Assembly (NCBI GenBank): GCA_002717515.1
Contig: PBEC01000010.1
Location: 48,682-112,681 of the forward strand
Origin: Flavobacteriales bacterium
GTDB lineage: Bacteria; Bacteroidota; Bacteroidia; Flavobacteriales_C; GCA-002722245
Length of the DNA stretch: 64,000 bases
Reading direction: 5' to 3'
Part shown: positions 36,299-45,313 of the stretch, one piece after another
Numbering within the stretch: the first letter of the stretch is position 1
How the letters are laid out: each line of letters opens with the position of its first letter
The notes under the pieces: model-generated
The model's input: the letters and a program-made list of their open reading frames with translations, nothing else
What the model was told of the DNA's origin: nothing
The model's database searches: none
Translations under genes and position numbers: made by a program

Positions 36299-37337
36299 GA
36301 ACGTGCTTTCTTTTTGTTATGCCAAAAAGGAAAATAAATGAAACAATTATGAAGCCAATTATTCCTATTGATGCATTCGTAGACCATTGTTTAAGTTCAT
36401 AATTGAAATATAAACCGATGCCTCCACAAATAAACGTTAAAGAGAGGAAAAATATTGCAATGTGCCTATCTTTCAAACCTAAATAGGATAAGTGATGAGT
36501 AGTATGGTCTCTACCTCCTACAAATGGACTTTTACCTTTAGATATTCTATTAATAGTAACACAAGTTGTATCAATTATAGAAGGCAAAAATGCTAAAATT
36601 GGAGTAACAGCTTTTGGAATAAAGGAAGTGTCGGAAAATTGATATCCGTTCCAGAAGAAATAGATTCCAATTGCAGCAAGTAATGCACCTAAAAATTGAC
36701 TGCCAGTATCTCCCATGTACATTCTTGATGGATTCCAGTTGTAGTATAAAAATCCGAGTAAAGCAGCGACTGTTCCTAAAAGAACCCAAAAATAAAGGTG
36801 AGATGTATTTTGTGTCAAAACTAAAGCAAACAATACTGTTGATATAATACCGATTGAAACAGAGGTTGTTATTCCGTCCATATTGTCCAACATATTAATA
36901 GAGTTCATCATGCCAATAACCCAAATGAATGTCAAGCTGTAGTTTAAAATGTCACTCGAAAATAGTGTAATATAGTTTTCAGTTGCTATTAAAACAAAAG
37001 CGCACGCGAACTGGCCTAAAAATTTAAGAATCGGTTTTGTGTTGTATGCATCGTCAGCAAGACCAATTAAAAAACCAATTGAACTTGAAATAAGAACACC
37101 AAAAAATTCTAAAGGAATTTCTTTAGAGGCGAAAATTATAGCGTAAACTGCAAATGAGAGTAAAAAAACAATATAAAATGAAATGCCTCCAAATGCCGGT
37201 TTTGAAGTACTTCCCCATCTAATTTGAGTTTCTCCTGGATTGTTTTTTGTACCCATAGTTCTTGAAAATTTCAAGAACAAACCATTTATAAGAACAGAGA
37301 ATGCAATGGCAATGATGAAAAATAAGATGTATTGCAT
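36285..37337 (-). CDS. WecA/MraY-family undecaprenyl-phosphate sugar-1-phosphate transferase
   Basis: A 350-residue protein with about ten membrane segments. Catalytic loops of the family are visible: GLADDAYNTKP, NMLDNMDGITT, YMGDTGSQFLG and the substrate-selective loop GGRDHTTHHLSYLGL. The last resembles the WecA-type HIHH region, which favours GlcNAc-1-phosphate or a similar sugar over the MraY substrate. It would start lipid-linked glycan synthesis, which fits the Wza/Wzc genes upstream. It has its own -7 element. Confidence 0.87.
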   Translation of the reverse strand: MQYILFFIIAIAFSVLINGLFLKFSRTMGTKNNPGETQIRWGSTSKPAFGGISFYIVFLLSFAVYAIIFASKEIPLEFFGVLISSSIGFLIGLADDAYNTKPILKFLGQFACAFVLIATENYITLFSSDILNYSLTFIWVIGMMNSINMLDNMDGITTSVSIGIISTVLFALVLTQNTSHLYFWVLLGTVAALLGFLYYNWNPSRMYMGDTGSQFLGALLAAIGIYFFWNGYQFSDTSFIPKAVTPILAFLPSIIDTTCVTINRISKGKSPFVGGRDHTTHHLSYLGLKDRHIAIFFLSLTFICGGIGLYFNYELKQWSTNASIGIIGFIIVSFIFLFGITKRKHVHEEK

Positions 37338-37358
37338 TTAGTAAAGTTTGATTGTAGG

Positions 37359-37366
37359 CAAAATTA
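37359..37366 (-). promoter_or_regulatory. -7 promoter element of the WecA-like gene
   Basis: The minus strand reads TAATTTTG, an exact consensus match, in the 40-nt gap after rfbC and 21 nt before the start codon at 37337. Confidence 0.55.
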
Positions 37367-37377
37367 AGTTTTATTGA

Positions 37378-37920
37378 TTAAAATTGAGAATTGAAATCTT
37401 TAAATAATTCAGCTTCGTCGTCTTTTTTTGAAGTAGTCGGTTTATTGGTTTCCCATTCAATATTCAATGTTGGATCATTCCATAAAATTGCTCCCTCAGA
37501 ACTTTTGTTGTAGTCATTGGTTACCTTGTATGCAAAAATAGTATTGTCTTCTAAAGTTTCAAATCCATGAGCAAATCCAGGAGGAATCCACAGCATTTTA
37601 AAATTGGATTCTGTTAATTTAATTTTGAAGTATTTCCCATACGTTGATGAGTCTTTTCGAATATCTACAACAACATCGTTTACAGCTCCTTTTATTACTC
37701 TGACTAATTTCCCTTGATCAAATGGTGGATTTTGAAAGTGAAGTCCACGCAATACTCCCTTTGCAGAAAGCGATTGGTTGTCTTGTACAAATTGATAATC
37801 TCCAATATGAATGGCCAGAGCGTTTTTATTAAATGACTCTAAAAAGTAACCTCTGTCGTCACCATAAACATTAGGTGAAATTATCAGCACATCATTCAGT
37901 AGTGTTTTTTCTACTTTCAT
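37378..37920 (-). CDS. rfbC: dTDP-4-dehydrorhamnose 3,5-epimerase
   Basis: A 180-residue cupin-fold epimerase. DDRGYFLESFN near 21, the catalytic His in VLRGLHFQNPP, and WIPPGFAHGFETLED with the conserved Tyr of FAYKVTNDYNK are all present. It makes the rhamnose precursor for dTDP-L-rhamnose; rfbA, rfbB and rfbD are not in the window. Its ATG overlaps the wzc-like stop (ATGA), so it belongs to the polysaccharide operon. Confidence 0.94.
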   Translation of the reverse strand: MKVEKTLLNDVLIISPNVYGDDRGYFLESFNKNALAIHIGDYQFVQDNQSLSAKGVLRGLHFQNPPFDQGKLVRVIKGAVNDVVVDIRKDSSTYGKYFKIKLTESNFKMLWIPPGFAHGFETLEDNTIFAYKVTNDYNKSSEGAILWNDPTLNIEWETNKPTTSKKDDEAELFKDFNSQF

Positions 37921-40328
37921 TTTTTGCTAAATATTTTTCTCAAAACCTTCTTTTCTTTTTGAGGTTTTTCTTCATAATAACCGTGACTTCCTCCATATCC
38001 GTATCCGTATCCGTATCCATATCCGTATCCGTATCCGTATTTTTTGTAACCACCATATTTTTTGTCTCCTCCAGCTCCGTTAAGTATAACAGACAAATTT
38101 TTAATTTTTTTCTTGTCTCTTAGCATTTGAATATTTTTCAGGAATACTTTTTTAGAAAAGTGAGCTCTTACGATATACACAGGATAATCTACTTTGGATA
38201 TAATTGGGAATGCATCCGTGACAATTCCAACAGGCGGTGTGTCGATTACAATAACATCGTATAATTTTTTCAATTCATTAATCACATCGGTCATTTTGTT
38301 ACTTATGATCAATTCCGCTGGATTAGGAGGGATAGGACCTGCTGTGATGAAGTGTAAATTTTCTAAATGACTTTTTTGAATACATTCTTCTAGAGATGAC
38401 TTACCGATAAGTAAAGTGCTCATTCCAATTGTGTTTTGAACATTAAAACCAATATGAGTTTTTGGTTTTCGCATATCTAAGTCTAATATGATTACTTTTT
38501 TTTCCGAGAAAGCAATAATTCCTCCAAGATTAATAGCTACAAATGTTTTACCTTCTCCAGAAATGGTAGAGGTTACAGTAAGTATTTTGGATCCTTCGCT
38601 TTGAGATATGAACTGCATATTCGATCGGATTGACCTAAAAGCTTCCGACATTAAAGATTTTGGATTTTTATCGACAATTAGTTGAGAAACAGGAATCACA
38701 TCCTTGTAAGAGGGAATCATTCCTAACACAGGAATATTATTTGTGTGTTTGGCAACATCAGACGTCGACGAAACAGTATTGTGTAAAAGGTATTTGATAA
38801 CAATAATTAAAAGTCCAATTGTTAAACCAATTCCAAGAAATATCAGGTAATTTGATTTCTTCTGAGGAGAGATAGGTGAAATGTTTGCTTTTGCCGGTTC
38901 AATGATTTCATTATCAGAAACAAATCCAGCCTTTACCATTTCATATTCTGCTTTTTTTGTAAGTAACCGGGAGTAATACTCACTGTTAATGTCATACATT
39001 CGCTGAAGATGCAGGTAATCGGTGTTGTGATCAAAATTTAGTTCTTGAGATTTTTTAGCAAGACGATAACTTTGTAGTCTTTCATCAATTAATTGAAGAT
39101 TTTCTTGAAGATCTAGAATAATGTTCTTTGTAACCTCAAGTAAATCTTGAATTTCCAAATTAATTTGAAAATCAATTTCTTTCACTTGATAGGATTCTTC
39201 AGTAATTCTAAAACTTAAAGACCTTTTTTCGGACAATAAATTTCTCAATCGTGATGAGGTTGTTGAGATGTACTGATTCTTAGAATTTAGCAGTAAAATC
39301 GAATAAAGTTCTTCATGATTTATTTTGTTACTTATTGCACTGTAGAAGTTTCGGAAATCATTTAACGTTGATTCAGTTTTTGTTTTTTCTATTTGATCTT
39401 TTGCGGCCAGGTCCAGAGCAAGTTTACCGTAATCGGTTCCATATTCACTGTTGTTCTCCTGTATCTCTTTATAGGGCTGAAGCAACTTCTGATAATACTC
39501 TAATTTTTGATTAATTTTCAAGATTTGATCATTCGTAAACTTAATCATTTGATTAGCAGACTCTTTTTTCTTCGAAATGTTTGAAATTAGGAAAAGAGAA
39601 GAGAGGCTATTCACAATGTCAGCACATTTTTTTGGATGATTTCCAGTGTAAGATATTTTAATGGTATTTGCTCTCGTGTTTTCGATGTTAACCTGTAAGC
39701 CTTTTGAGTATTTACTTATGAGTTGATTTTTATCTACAATTTTAACAAGAAACTTTTTTCCAGAGTTATTAAGCTCATTTAGTTTTCGATTACTGATGTT
39801 TATTTTTAATTCCAAACCATCTATTGAAACCCATTTGTTTACTGGTATTAAAACAGTTCCTGAATCTACATCTACTTTTGAAATAATGGCTGATCCGTTG
39901 CTGAAATTAACCATAATTGGCGATTTTACAGCTTCTCTCTTTTTAAGTTGATAAGATATTGAAAATGGATTTGAATGATAATTTTCTGTATTTAAAAACT
40001 TTCCTTTCGTATAGTAGTTGACGTCTATATTAAGAGTATTTAAAGCTTCGCTCAACATCTTCTTGGATTTAAGCCTACTCAATTCTGCAACAAGGTTGGT
40101 CTCGTAAATATTTTCAAAGTTCATCATCTGATTCACGTCGTTTTTCTCAGATATTTTGACAATACTCGATGCAGAATATTGAGGAGTAGTATATCGGTTG
40201 ATGAAAAATGCTACACAAAATCCAATGGATATTGAAAAAAGTATTGATATCAAATTTTTTCTGATGATTAGAATGGCTAAGCCTAAATCAAATTCATCGT
40301 TAAGGATTGAAAGCTTTTCTTTTTCCAT
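37917..40328 (-). CDS. Wzc-type polysaccharide co-polymerase and tyrosine autokinase
   Basis: An 803-residue inner-membrane protein. The N-terminal Wzz domain has a membrane segment at about 30-50, then a long periplasmic coiled coil (about 250-460) and a second membrane segment near 500. The cytosolic BY-kinase has Walker A SGEGKT at 590-595, Walker A' ILDLDMRKP near 615-622 and Walker B VIVIDTPP near 693-698. The tail carries a tyrosine cluster with eight Tyr-Gly units at 764-779 and two more Tyr, encoded by a hexanucleotide repeat. Wzc phosphorylation cycles control export chain length. It begins immediately after the Wza-like gene. Confidence 0.92.
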   Translation of the reverse strand: MEKEKLSILNDEFDLGLAILIIRKNLISILFSISIGFCVAFFINRYTTPQYSASSIVKISEKNDVNQMMNFENIYETNLVAELSRLKSKKMLSEALNTLNIDVNYYTKGKFLNTENYHSNPFSISYQLKKREAVKSPIMVNFSNGSAIISKVDVDSGTVLIPVNKWVSIDGLELKINISNRKLNELNNSGKKFLVKIVDKNQLISKYSKGLQVNIENTRANTIKISYTGNHPKKCADIVNSLSSLFLISNISKKKESANQMIKFTNDQILKINQKLEYYQKLLQPYKEIQENNSEYGTDYGKLALDLAAKDQIEKTKTESTLNDFRNFYSAISNKINHEELYSILLLNSKNQYISTTSSRLRNLLSEKRSLSFRITEESYQVKEIDFQINLEIQDLLEVTKNIILDLQENLQLIDERLQSYRLAKKSQELNFDHNTDYLHLQRMYDINSEYYSRLLTKKAEYEMVKAGFVSDNEIIEPAKANISPISPQKKSNYLIFLGIGLTIGLLIIVIKYLLHNTVSSTSDVAKHTNNIPVLGMIPSYKDVIPVSQLIVDKNPKSLMSEAFRSIRSNMQFISQSEGSKILTVTSTISGEGKTFVAINLGGIIAFSEKKVIILDLDMRKPKTHIGFNVQNTIGMSTLLIGKSSLEECIQKSHLENLHFITAGPIPPNPAELIISNKMTDVINELKKLYDVIVIDTPPVGIVTDAFPIISKVDYPVYIVRAHFSKKVFLKNIQMLRDKKKIKNLSVILNGAGGDKKYGGYKKYGYGYGYGYGYGYGYGGSHGYYEEKPQKEKKVLRKIFSKK
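37992..38039 (-). repeat. Hexanucleotide tandem repeat encoding (Tyr-Gly)8
   Basis: Eight 6-bp units reading TACGGA (six units) or TATGGA (two) on the coding strand span 48 bp inside the wzc-like gene. Length changes by one unit keep the reading frame and add or remove one tyrosine. Confidence 0.95.
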
Positions 40329-41138
40329 TTAGGGTTGTATGAGTGTGTAAACTAATAATAAAGAGCTTATAAAACCAAGAGTTGAACCAATATCAGTAGA
40401 TATCCTTGCTCCATAATTAATAAAAGGATCAATGTATACAATGTCTCCAGCCTGCATGTTTAGATTAGCGTCTTTGATACCATCGATTGTAGATAAATCC
40501 ACGAGGTATATCTTTGGATTATTGAGTTCTCCTCGAATTATTTTTATTCTACTTGCATTACCTTCCTGAAAAACACCACCAGTTTGAGCGAGTACTTCAA
40601 ACAATGTTGTATTTTCATTTTGAAGTTGGAAAATACTTGCAGAATATCCCCCCTGAAAAATATAAATTCTTCTGTTAAATATTCTGGCAATAACAAAAGG
40701 TGAATTAACTTGACTTTTCAATAAATTCTCTAATTTTTCTTCAATTTGATTTAAAGTCAATCCAACTACTTTTATTCTTCCAATTACAGGGACTTTTATT
40801 GTGCTGTCGGATCGAACTTTATATCCTATCCCATTTCTCTGATTTCCACCGACTGTACCGTTTCCATTTGCATTTACACCTCCACCAACAAATCCACCTC
40901 CGTTGTTATTGTTCATTTGGTTTCCACCAATATTTACAATGTTATAACCATCATTGGAAAACATTTGAATGGATATTTCATCATCAATCGCAATTTTATA
41001 GGATTCTTTATAATCGACAGAGTCAATAAAACTCTGAAATTGATAGTTTACTGGTGTTTTTAGCATTCTGCTTTTATCCAGTGTGGAACAACTATAAAGT
41101 GAACTGAGCACAACTATAGAAAGTACAAATAGTCTCAT
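40329..41138 (-). CDS. Wza-type polysaccharide export lipoprotein
   Basis: A 269-residue lipoprotein with lipobox L-Y-S-C17. The polysaccharide export domain begins near 45 (YKIAIDDEISIQMFSNDGYN) and resumes near 105 after an Asn/Gly-rich low-complexity insert at about 71-104. One SLBB-like region follows (RIYIFQGGYSASIFQLQNENTTLFEVL). The C-terminus has a hydrophobic segment (LGFISSLLLVYTLI) like the Wza membrane helix. It would form the outer-membrane exit pore served by the Wzc-like kinase encoded next. Confidence 0.9.
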   Translation of the reverse strand: MRLFVLSIVVLSSLYSCSTLDKSRMLKTPVNYQFQSFIDSVDYKESYKIAIDDEISIQMFSNDGYNIVNIGGNQMNNNNGGGFVGGGVNANGNGTVGGNQRNGIGYKVRSDSTIKVPVIGRIKVVGLTLNQIEEKLENLLKSQVNSPFVIARIFNRRIYIFQGGYSASIFQLQNENTTLFEVLAQTGGVFQEGNASRIKIIRGELNNPKIYLVDLSTIDGIKDANLNMQAGDIVYIDPFINYGARISTDIGSTLGFISSLLLVYTLIQP

Positions 41139-42322
41139 TTATTCAATATTTTTTTATAAAGCTTATCAACATCACTTACTAATCTATTATAACTGAACTG
41201 GTCTTTAACGTGGTTCCAACCTTCTTTTTGCATTGCAATTCTTTTGGAGTCGTTTTCTATTAATTCCAAGAGGTTTTCGGCATAGCTTTCAACATCTTCC
41301 ATTTCACTAAGTAGCCCGGTTTTATTTTGTATAACAACATTTTCAATTCCACCAACATTTGTTGATACAATTGGATTGTTGGCAGCTTGTGCCTCAATTA
41401 GGCTAACGGGAGTTCCTTCGTTTAAACTGGAAAGCGCAATTATATCCATCCCTGCATTAACAACATCAATATTCTTTATCCAGGAAGTGAATGTGAGAGG
41501 TGTCTTTTCAAATGCAAGATTGCTTCGTGAGTACTGTATTTCCAATTCTTCTGCTAGGCTTATGATTTGGTCTCTTGATTCACCATCACCGACAATAAAT
41601 GCTCTTACTTTCTTATTTGTGGACCCCAATACCTTTTTAAGCGCCTGAAGAAACAACTTATGATTTTTAATAGGAACGAGTCTTCCAATAATTCCTATTG
41701 CAATTTCATCGTCTTCAATTTGATATTCAGTTCTGAAAACAGCTCTTTTTTTATCGAGATTTTGTTGAAAGCGATCCAAATCAAATCCCAAAGGAATAAC
41801 CTCAATCTTATCTAAATCAGCTATTTTATGAATTGAACCTAATTCCTGTTTTTGAATGTTGGATATAGCAACAATAGCGGAGCTTTTCTCAGCAAGCTTT
41901 TTTTCTATTCGTTTGAAAATTCTGGTTTTAGTCTTACTGAAGTAACTATGGAATACATGTCCATGAAATGTATGAACTACAGCAGGCACCTTACAAGAAA
42001 AAGCTGCCATCCTACCTAGTGTTCCTGCTTTAGAGGCGTGCGTATGAACGATATCCGGCTTGAATTCTTCAATAATTTGCTTGATTTTTTTATAGGCGGC
42101 ATAATCGTTTCCAAAACGAATAGCTCTTCTCATCTCAGGTATTATTATGGGGTTTATACCCAATTCATTCAGAATGTGTTGAGATGAATCTTCAGTATCT
42201 TCTTTATCTCCACCAATGAGTAATGTTTCATATTCCTCAGGAAGATATTTTGTAAGATAGGCGGCATTATACGTTGGCCCTCCCAAGTTAAACCTGTTAA
42301 TTATCCTTAAAACCTTTGGCAT
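41135..42322 (-). CDS. GT4-family glycosyltransferase
   Basis: A 395-residue GT-B enzyme from ATG 42322 (MPKVLRIINRFNLGGPT); a start 37 codons further upstream is open but the -7 element at 42341 favours the short form. PDIVHTHASKAGTLGR near 86, GIIGRLVPIKNHKLF and the sugar-nucleotide motif ALSSLNEGTPVSLIEAQAANNPIV are typical. It adds a sugar, specificity unknown, to the polysaccharide. Its stop overlaps the start of the Wza-like gene (ATGA). Confidence 0.9.
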   Translation of the reverse strand: MPKVLRIINRFNLGGPTYNAAYLTKYLPEEYETLLIGGDKEDTEDSSQHILNELGINPIIIPEMRRAIRFGNDYAAYKKIKQIIEEFKPDIVHTHASKAGTLGRMAAFSCKVPAVVHTFHGHVFHSYFSKTKTRIFKRIEKKLAEKSSAIVAISNIQKQELGSIHKIADLDKIEVIPLGFDLDRFQQNLDKKRAVFRTEYQIEDDEIAIGIIGRLVPIKNHKLFLQALKKVLGSTNKKVRAFIVGDGESRDQIISLAEELEIQYSRSNLAFEKTPLTFTSWIKNIDVVNAGMDIIALSSLNEGTPVSLIEAQAANNPIVSTNVGGIENVVIQNKTGLLSEMEDVESYAENLLELIENDSKRIAMQKEGWNHVKDQFSYNRLVSDVDKLYKKILNK

Positions 42323-42340
42323 TTCAAAAATTATCAAACG

Positions 42341-42348
42341 CAAAAATA
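42341..42348 (-). promoter_or_regulatory. -7 promoter element of the glycosyltransferase-wza-wzc-rfbC operon
   Basis: The minus strand reads TATTTTTG, an exact match, 18 nt before ATG 42322 and inside the 73-nt gap after asnB. If used, the transcript excludes the longer start of the glycosyltransferase. Confidence 0.55.
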
Positions 42349-42395
42349 AGTAAAATAATGCAGATGTGACACGAGTTAAACTAGAGTTTAACAGT

Positions 42396-44279
42396 TTAAC
42401 AATACCATTTTTTCCACCAATGTTGAAAAACAATAAATGCCCAAATGGATGCTGCAGAATCTTCTGGATTTTTAGAGTGTAGTTTTTTTATTAAATCACT
42501 AATATTCTGCCAATTGAATAAGTTTTGTTCGATGATAAAATCCTTATTTAGGTAGTTTGATTTAATTTCGTTTTCAAAATCCCCTCTGAACCATTTCAAC
42601 AAAGGTACTTCAAAACCATGTTTTGGCCTTTTGAACAATTCCTCCGGCAAATCATTTTTGAAGGTTTCTTGAAGAATTTTTTTCTTTATTCCTTTTTGAA
42701 TTTTAAATTCTTCTGGGATTTGAAAAGCAAACTCAACAACATTATGATCTAGAAATGGAACTCTGACCTCTAAACTGTTGTTCATACTGTTTAGGTCTAC
42801 CTTTGTAAGCATGTCACTAACCAATACCTGGTTTACATCTTGAAAAAGTACACCATTAAAATCAGAACCAGATAAGCTTGGACTCAATATATTTTTTTTG
42901 TCTTCTTTAAATTGTATTGGATTGACCTTTTTTATGAAATCTGCTGCTTGCTGATCCTTAAGAATTCCTGCCCAATCCCAATATCTCTCACTATTTCCTT
43001 TTTTCAGGCCGTCCGCATACCTTAAAAGTTGTCGATTTAAATTTCCGATTTTTGAATTTCTCGATTTTGGTAAAACTTTCCAAAGAGGTCGTCCTGCAGA
43101 GACCAACTTACTTTTAAAACTATTTTCTCGAACAAGAAATTCTGCCATGTGTTTGTTGTATCCACTAAAAATTTCATCCGCCCCATCTCCCGAAAGAGCA
43201 ACGGTTGATTTTTTTCTAGTATACATACTTAAAATATTTACTGCCAGCCCGGAACTGTCTGCAAAAGGTTCATCTGTATACTCCAGAACTTGATGCAGTT
43301 GATGATATAAATCATCATTTTTCAGTTCGAAAACAGTGTGATTTGTTTTGTATTTTTCAGCTACTAATCGAGCATACTTGGTCTCATCGAATAGAGGCTC
43401 ATCTTTATATCCAATGGAAAAGGTATTAAGGTTTTGCGTGTGTTTAGATGCCAAGGCCGTGATTACAGATGAATCGATACCACCACTTAAAAAAGCACCG
43501 ATAGGTACGTCTGAAACCAATCTATTTGAAACGCTTTCCTCTAATAATTCTCTGAGCTTCCGTTGAGCTTTATTGTAATCTGTAAATAGATACCTACCTG
43601 GAGTATACGCTAATGTATAGTATTTCTTTGTTTTTGATTTTCCATCTTTCCATTTTAAGATTTCTCCCGGTTGAAGTTTTTTACAGTTTTCAAGAATGGA
43701 TAAAGGTTGTGGAATGTAATTAAACTTAAAATACAACTGTAGAGATGACAAGTTTATTTTTTTTGTGATATTAAACTCAAAAATTGCTTTCATTTCTGAA
43801 GCAAAAATTAATTGATGTTCGTCCTCGTACAAGTGTAATGGTTTTATTCCAAACCGATCTCTAGCAACAATAGTTTCCTGTGTTTCTTTGTCGTAGAAAG
43901 CAAATCCAAAAAAGCCGTTTAAGTCGTTTATACCCGCTTCTCCAAATTCAATAAGATGATACAGTAAAACTTCTGTATCGGAAGAGGTTTTAAAAGAATA
44001 ACCACGGTTTTCAAGAACTTTTTTTAAAGATTTATAATTGTAAATTTCTCCATTAAAAACCAAAGTGTATCGTTTATCTGGAGAAGTGAAAGGTTGGTTT
44101 GCAGCATTACTTGTGTCAATAATACTAAGTCTCGTATGTCCCAAACCAATATTTTTATCAATATATATTCCTTTTGAATCCGGACCCCTGTAATGAAGTG
44201 ATTCCACAGAGTTATTGAGTTTGGAAAAATTAAGTTTCCCGGTTTCGTCTTTCGCAAAAATTCCAACTATCCCACACAT
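42396..44279 (-). CDS. asnB: Glutamine-hydrolysing asparagine synthetase
   Basis: A 627-residue protein. Cys2 (MCGIVGIFA) is the glutaminase nucleophile. The class II amidotransferase domain runs to about 210 (RGPD at 31-34, FNGEIYN at 75-81). The ATP-pyrophosphatase motif SGGIDSS lies at 265-271, and SGDGADEIFSGY and VRVPFLDH follow. In polysaccharide loci AsnB-like proteins often amidate sugar acids rather than make asparagine; both are possible here. A good purine-rich ribosome-binding site (AAAGGAGG-like on the plus strand complement is not seen) cannot be claimed. Confidence 0.9.
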   Translation of the reverse strand: MCGIVGIFAKDETGKLNFSKLNNSVESLHYRGPDSKGIYIDKNIGLGHTRLSIIDTSNAANQPFTSPDKRYTLVFNGEIYNYKSLKKVLENRGYSFKTSSDTEVLLYHLIEFGEAGINDLNGFFGFAFYDKETQETIVARDRFGIKPLHLYEDEHQLIFASEMKAIFEFNITKKINLSSLQLYFKFNYIPQPLSILENCKKLQPGEILKWKDGKSKTKKYYTLAYTPGRYLFTDYNKAQRKLRELLEESVSNRLVSDVPIGAFLSGGIDSSVITALASKHTQNLNTFSIGYKDEPLFDETKYARLVAEKYKTNHTVFELKNDDLYHQLHQVLEYTDEPFADSSGLAVNILSMYTRKKSTVALSGDGADEIFSGYNKHMAEFLVRENSFKSKLVSAGRPLWKVLPKSRNSKIGNLNRQLLRYADGLKKGNSERYWDWAGILKDQQAADFIKKVNPIQFKEDKKNILSPSLSGSDFNGVLFQDVNQVLVSDMLTKVDLNSMNNSLEVRVPFLDHNVVEFAFQIPEEFKIQKGIKKKILQETFKNDLPEELFKRPKHGFEVPLLKWFRGDFENEIKSNYLNKDFIIEQNLFNWQNISDLIKKLHSKNPEDSAASIWAFIVFQHWWKKWYC

Positions 44280-44347
44280 AAAAAGGAGGCAATAAATGTT
44301 TAAAGATAGGGAAAGAATACTTTTTGATTTACTTTTGGCTATTTCGT

Positions 44348-45313
44348 TTATTGAAATGTTACATAAACTGTGTATATAACAGGTATGTTTTTATTTCCTC
44401 TTGTCCAGTTTTTAAGGCTATTGACTGTTGTTTTGATGATTTCTTCGAGTTCAATGTTGACACGGGATTGAATATCCAAATCTTTAATTTTTCCTTTGGA
44501 AGTTACACTGAATTTAAATACGATTGAGGAATTCTTTCGAGGAAGATAATCGTCTTTAATTTTTCCTTTTAAGCCCTTAAAGAGTTCGTTTTCTAAATTT
44601 TTGTTACCATCGAAAAAATCAACAAGATCTGAAGGTTTATATTCTTCATTTTTATACTTTTCAGGAACTTTTCGAACTGATTTTATCAATTTGACTTTCC
44701 GTCGATAATTTTTGTCTTTGTTAGATGAATTATTTTTTTTCTTTTCTTTTTTTGATTTTAAAACTGAACCATTACTTTTAAAACTATAAACAGAATTTTC
44801 TTTTTTTGATTTATCAGATATTTTAAGGGAATCAACCTGTTGTTTGGGTTGTTTGGAGTAATTTTCATCAGTTGTTAAATCTCCATTTTTTATTTTTTCT
44901 CCTTCTTGATTTGATGTTTTTTCCTTATTTGAATCATTTTGTACAGATTTTTCTCCTTCTTGAAGCTCTGTTATTGAGGAATTCTCATTAAAAAATATGT
45001 CTTTGGATGTTTCATTATTAATGAATAAAAAGCCAACCAAAACGGAAACCAAAAGGATTAAAAAAAGCAAAGTATTGGACCTGAATTTATTGTTTGATCC
45101 AGTGGGGTAATTTGATAAAACTCTGTCGGTAATTCTATTTACAGCTAAAAGATCTTCCTCTCTAATCAATTCAATTGCAGATTTTGATAAGTCACAGTTA
45201 TCAAGTTTATTAATATACTTTTTAATTAATTCAGGATTATTTGAATTGTTGATGACCAATTCAAGTTCTTCTCTGGTGAGACCAATATTGATATTTTTTT
45301 TAATATTCTTCAT
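44348..45313 (-). CDS. Membrane protein with C-terminal TonB-C-like domain, putative anti-sigma partner
   Basis: A 321-residue protein. Residues 1-80 are cytosolic and helical, followed by one membrane segment at 81-98. A long Lys/Ser/Asn/Glu-rich linker (about 100-230) leads to a C-terminal domain: IVFKFSVTSKGKIKDLDIQS, then LKNWTRGNKNIPVIYTVYVTF, the pattern of the TonB C-terminal fold. Its start overlaps the ECF sigma gene by 14 nt, so it is translated with it. I infer an anti-sigma or signal-transducing function with an envelope-facing TonB-C domain; no known zinc anti-sigma motif is visible. Confidence 0.7.
   Translation of the reverse strand: MKNIKKNINIGLTREELELVINNSNNPELIKKYINKLDNCDLSKSAIELIREEDLLAVNRITDRVLSNYPTGSNNKFRSNTLLFLILLVSVLVGFLFINNETSKDIFFNENSSITELQEGEKSVQNDSNKEKTSNQEGEKIKNGDLTTDENYSKQPKQQVDSLKISDKSKKENSVYSFKSNGSVLKSKKEKKKNNSSNKDKNYRRKVKLIKSVRKVPEKYKNEEYKPSDLVDFFDGNKNLENELFKGLKGKIKDDYLPRKNSSIVFKFSVTSKGKIKDLDIQSRVNIELEEIIKTTVNSLKNWTRGNKNIPVIYTVYVTFQ

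Noticed and set aside
37992..38039. CRISPR-like short repeat array
   Set aside because: Units are contiguous 6-mers without spacers and translate to Tyr-Gly in the wzc-like gene.
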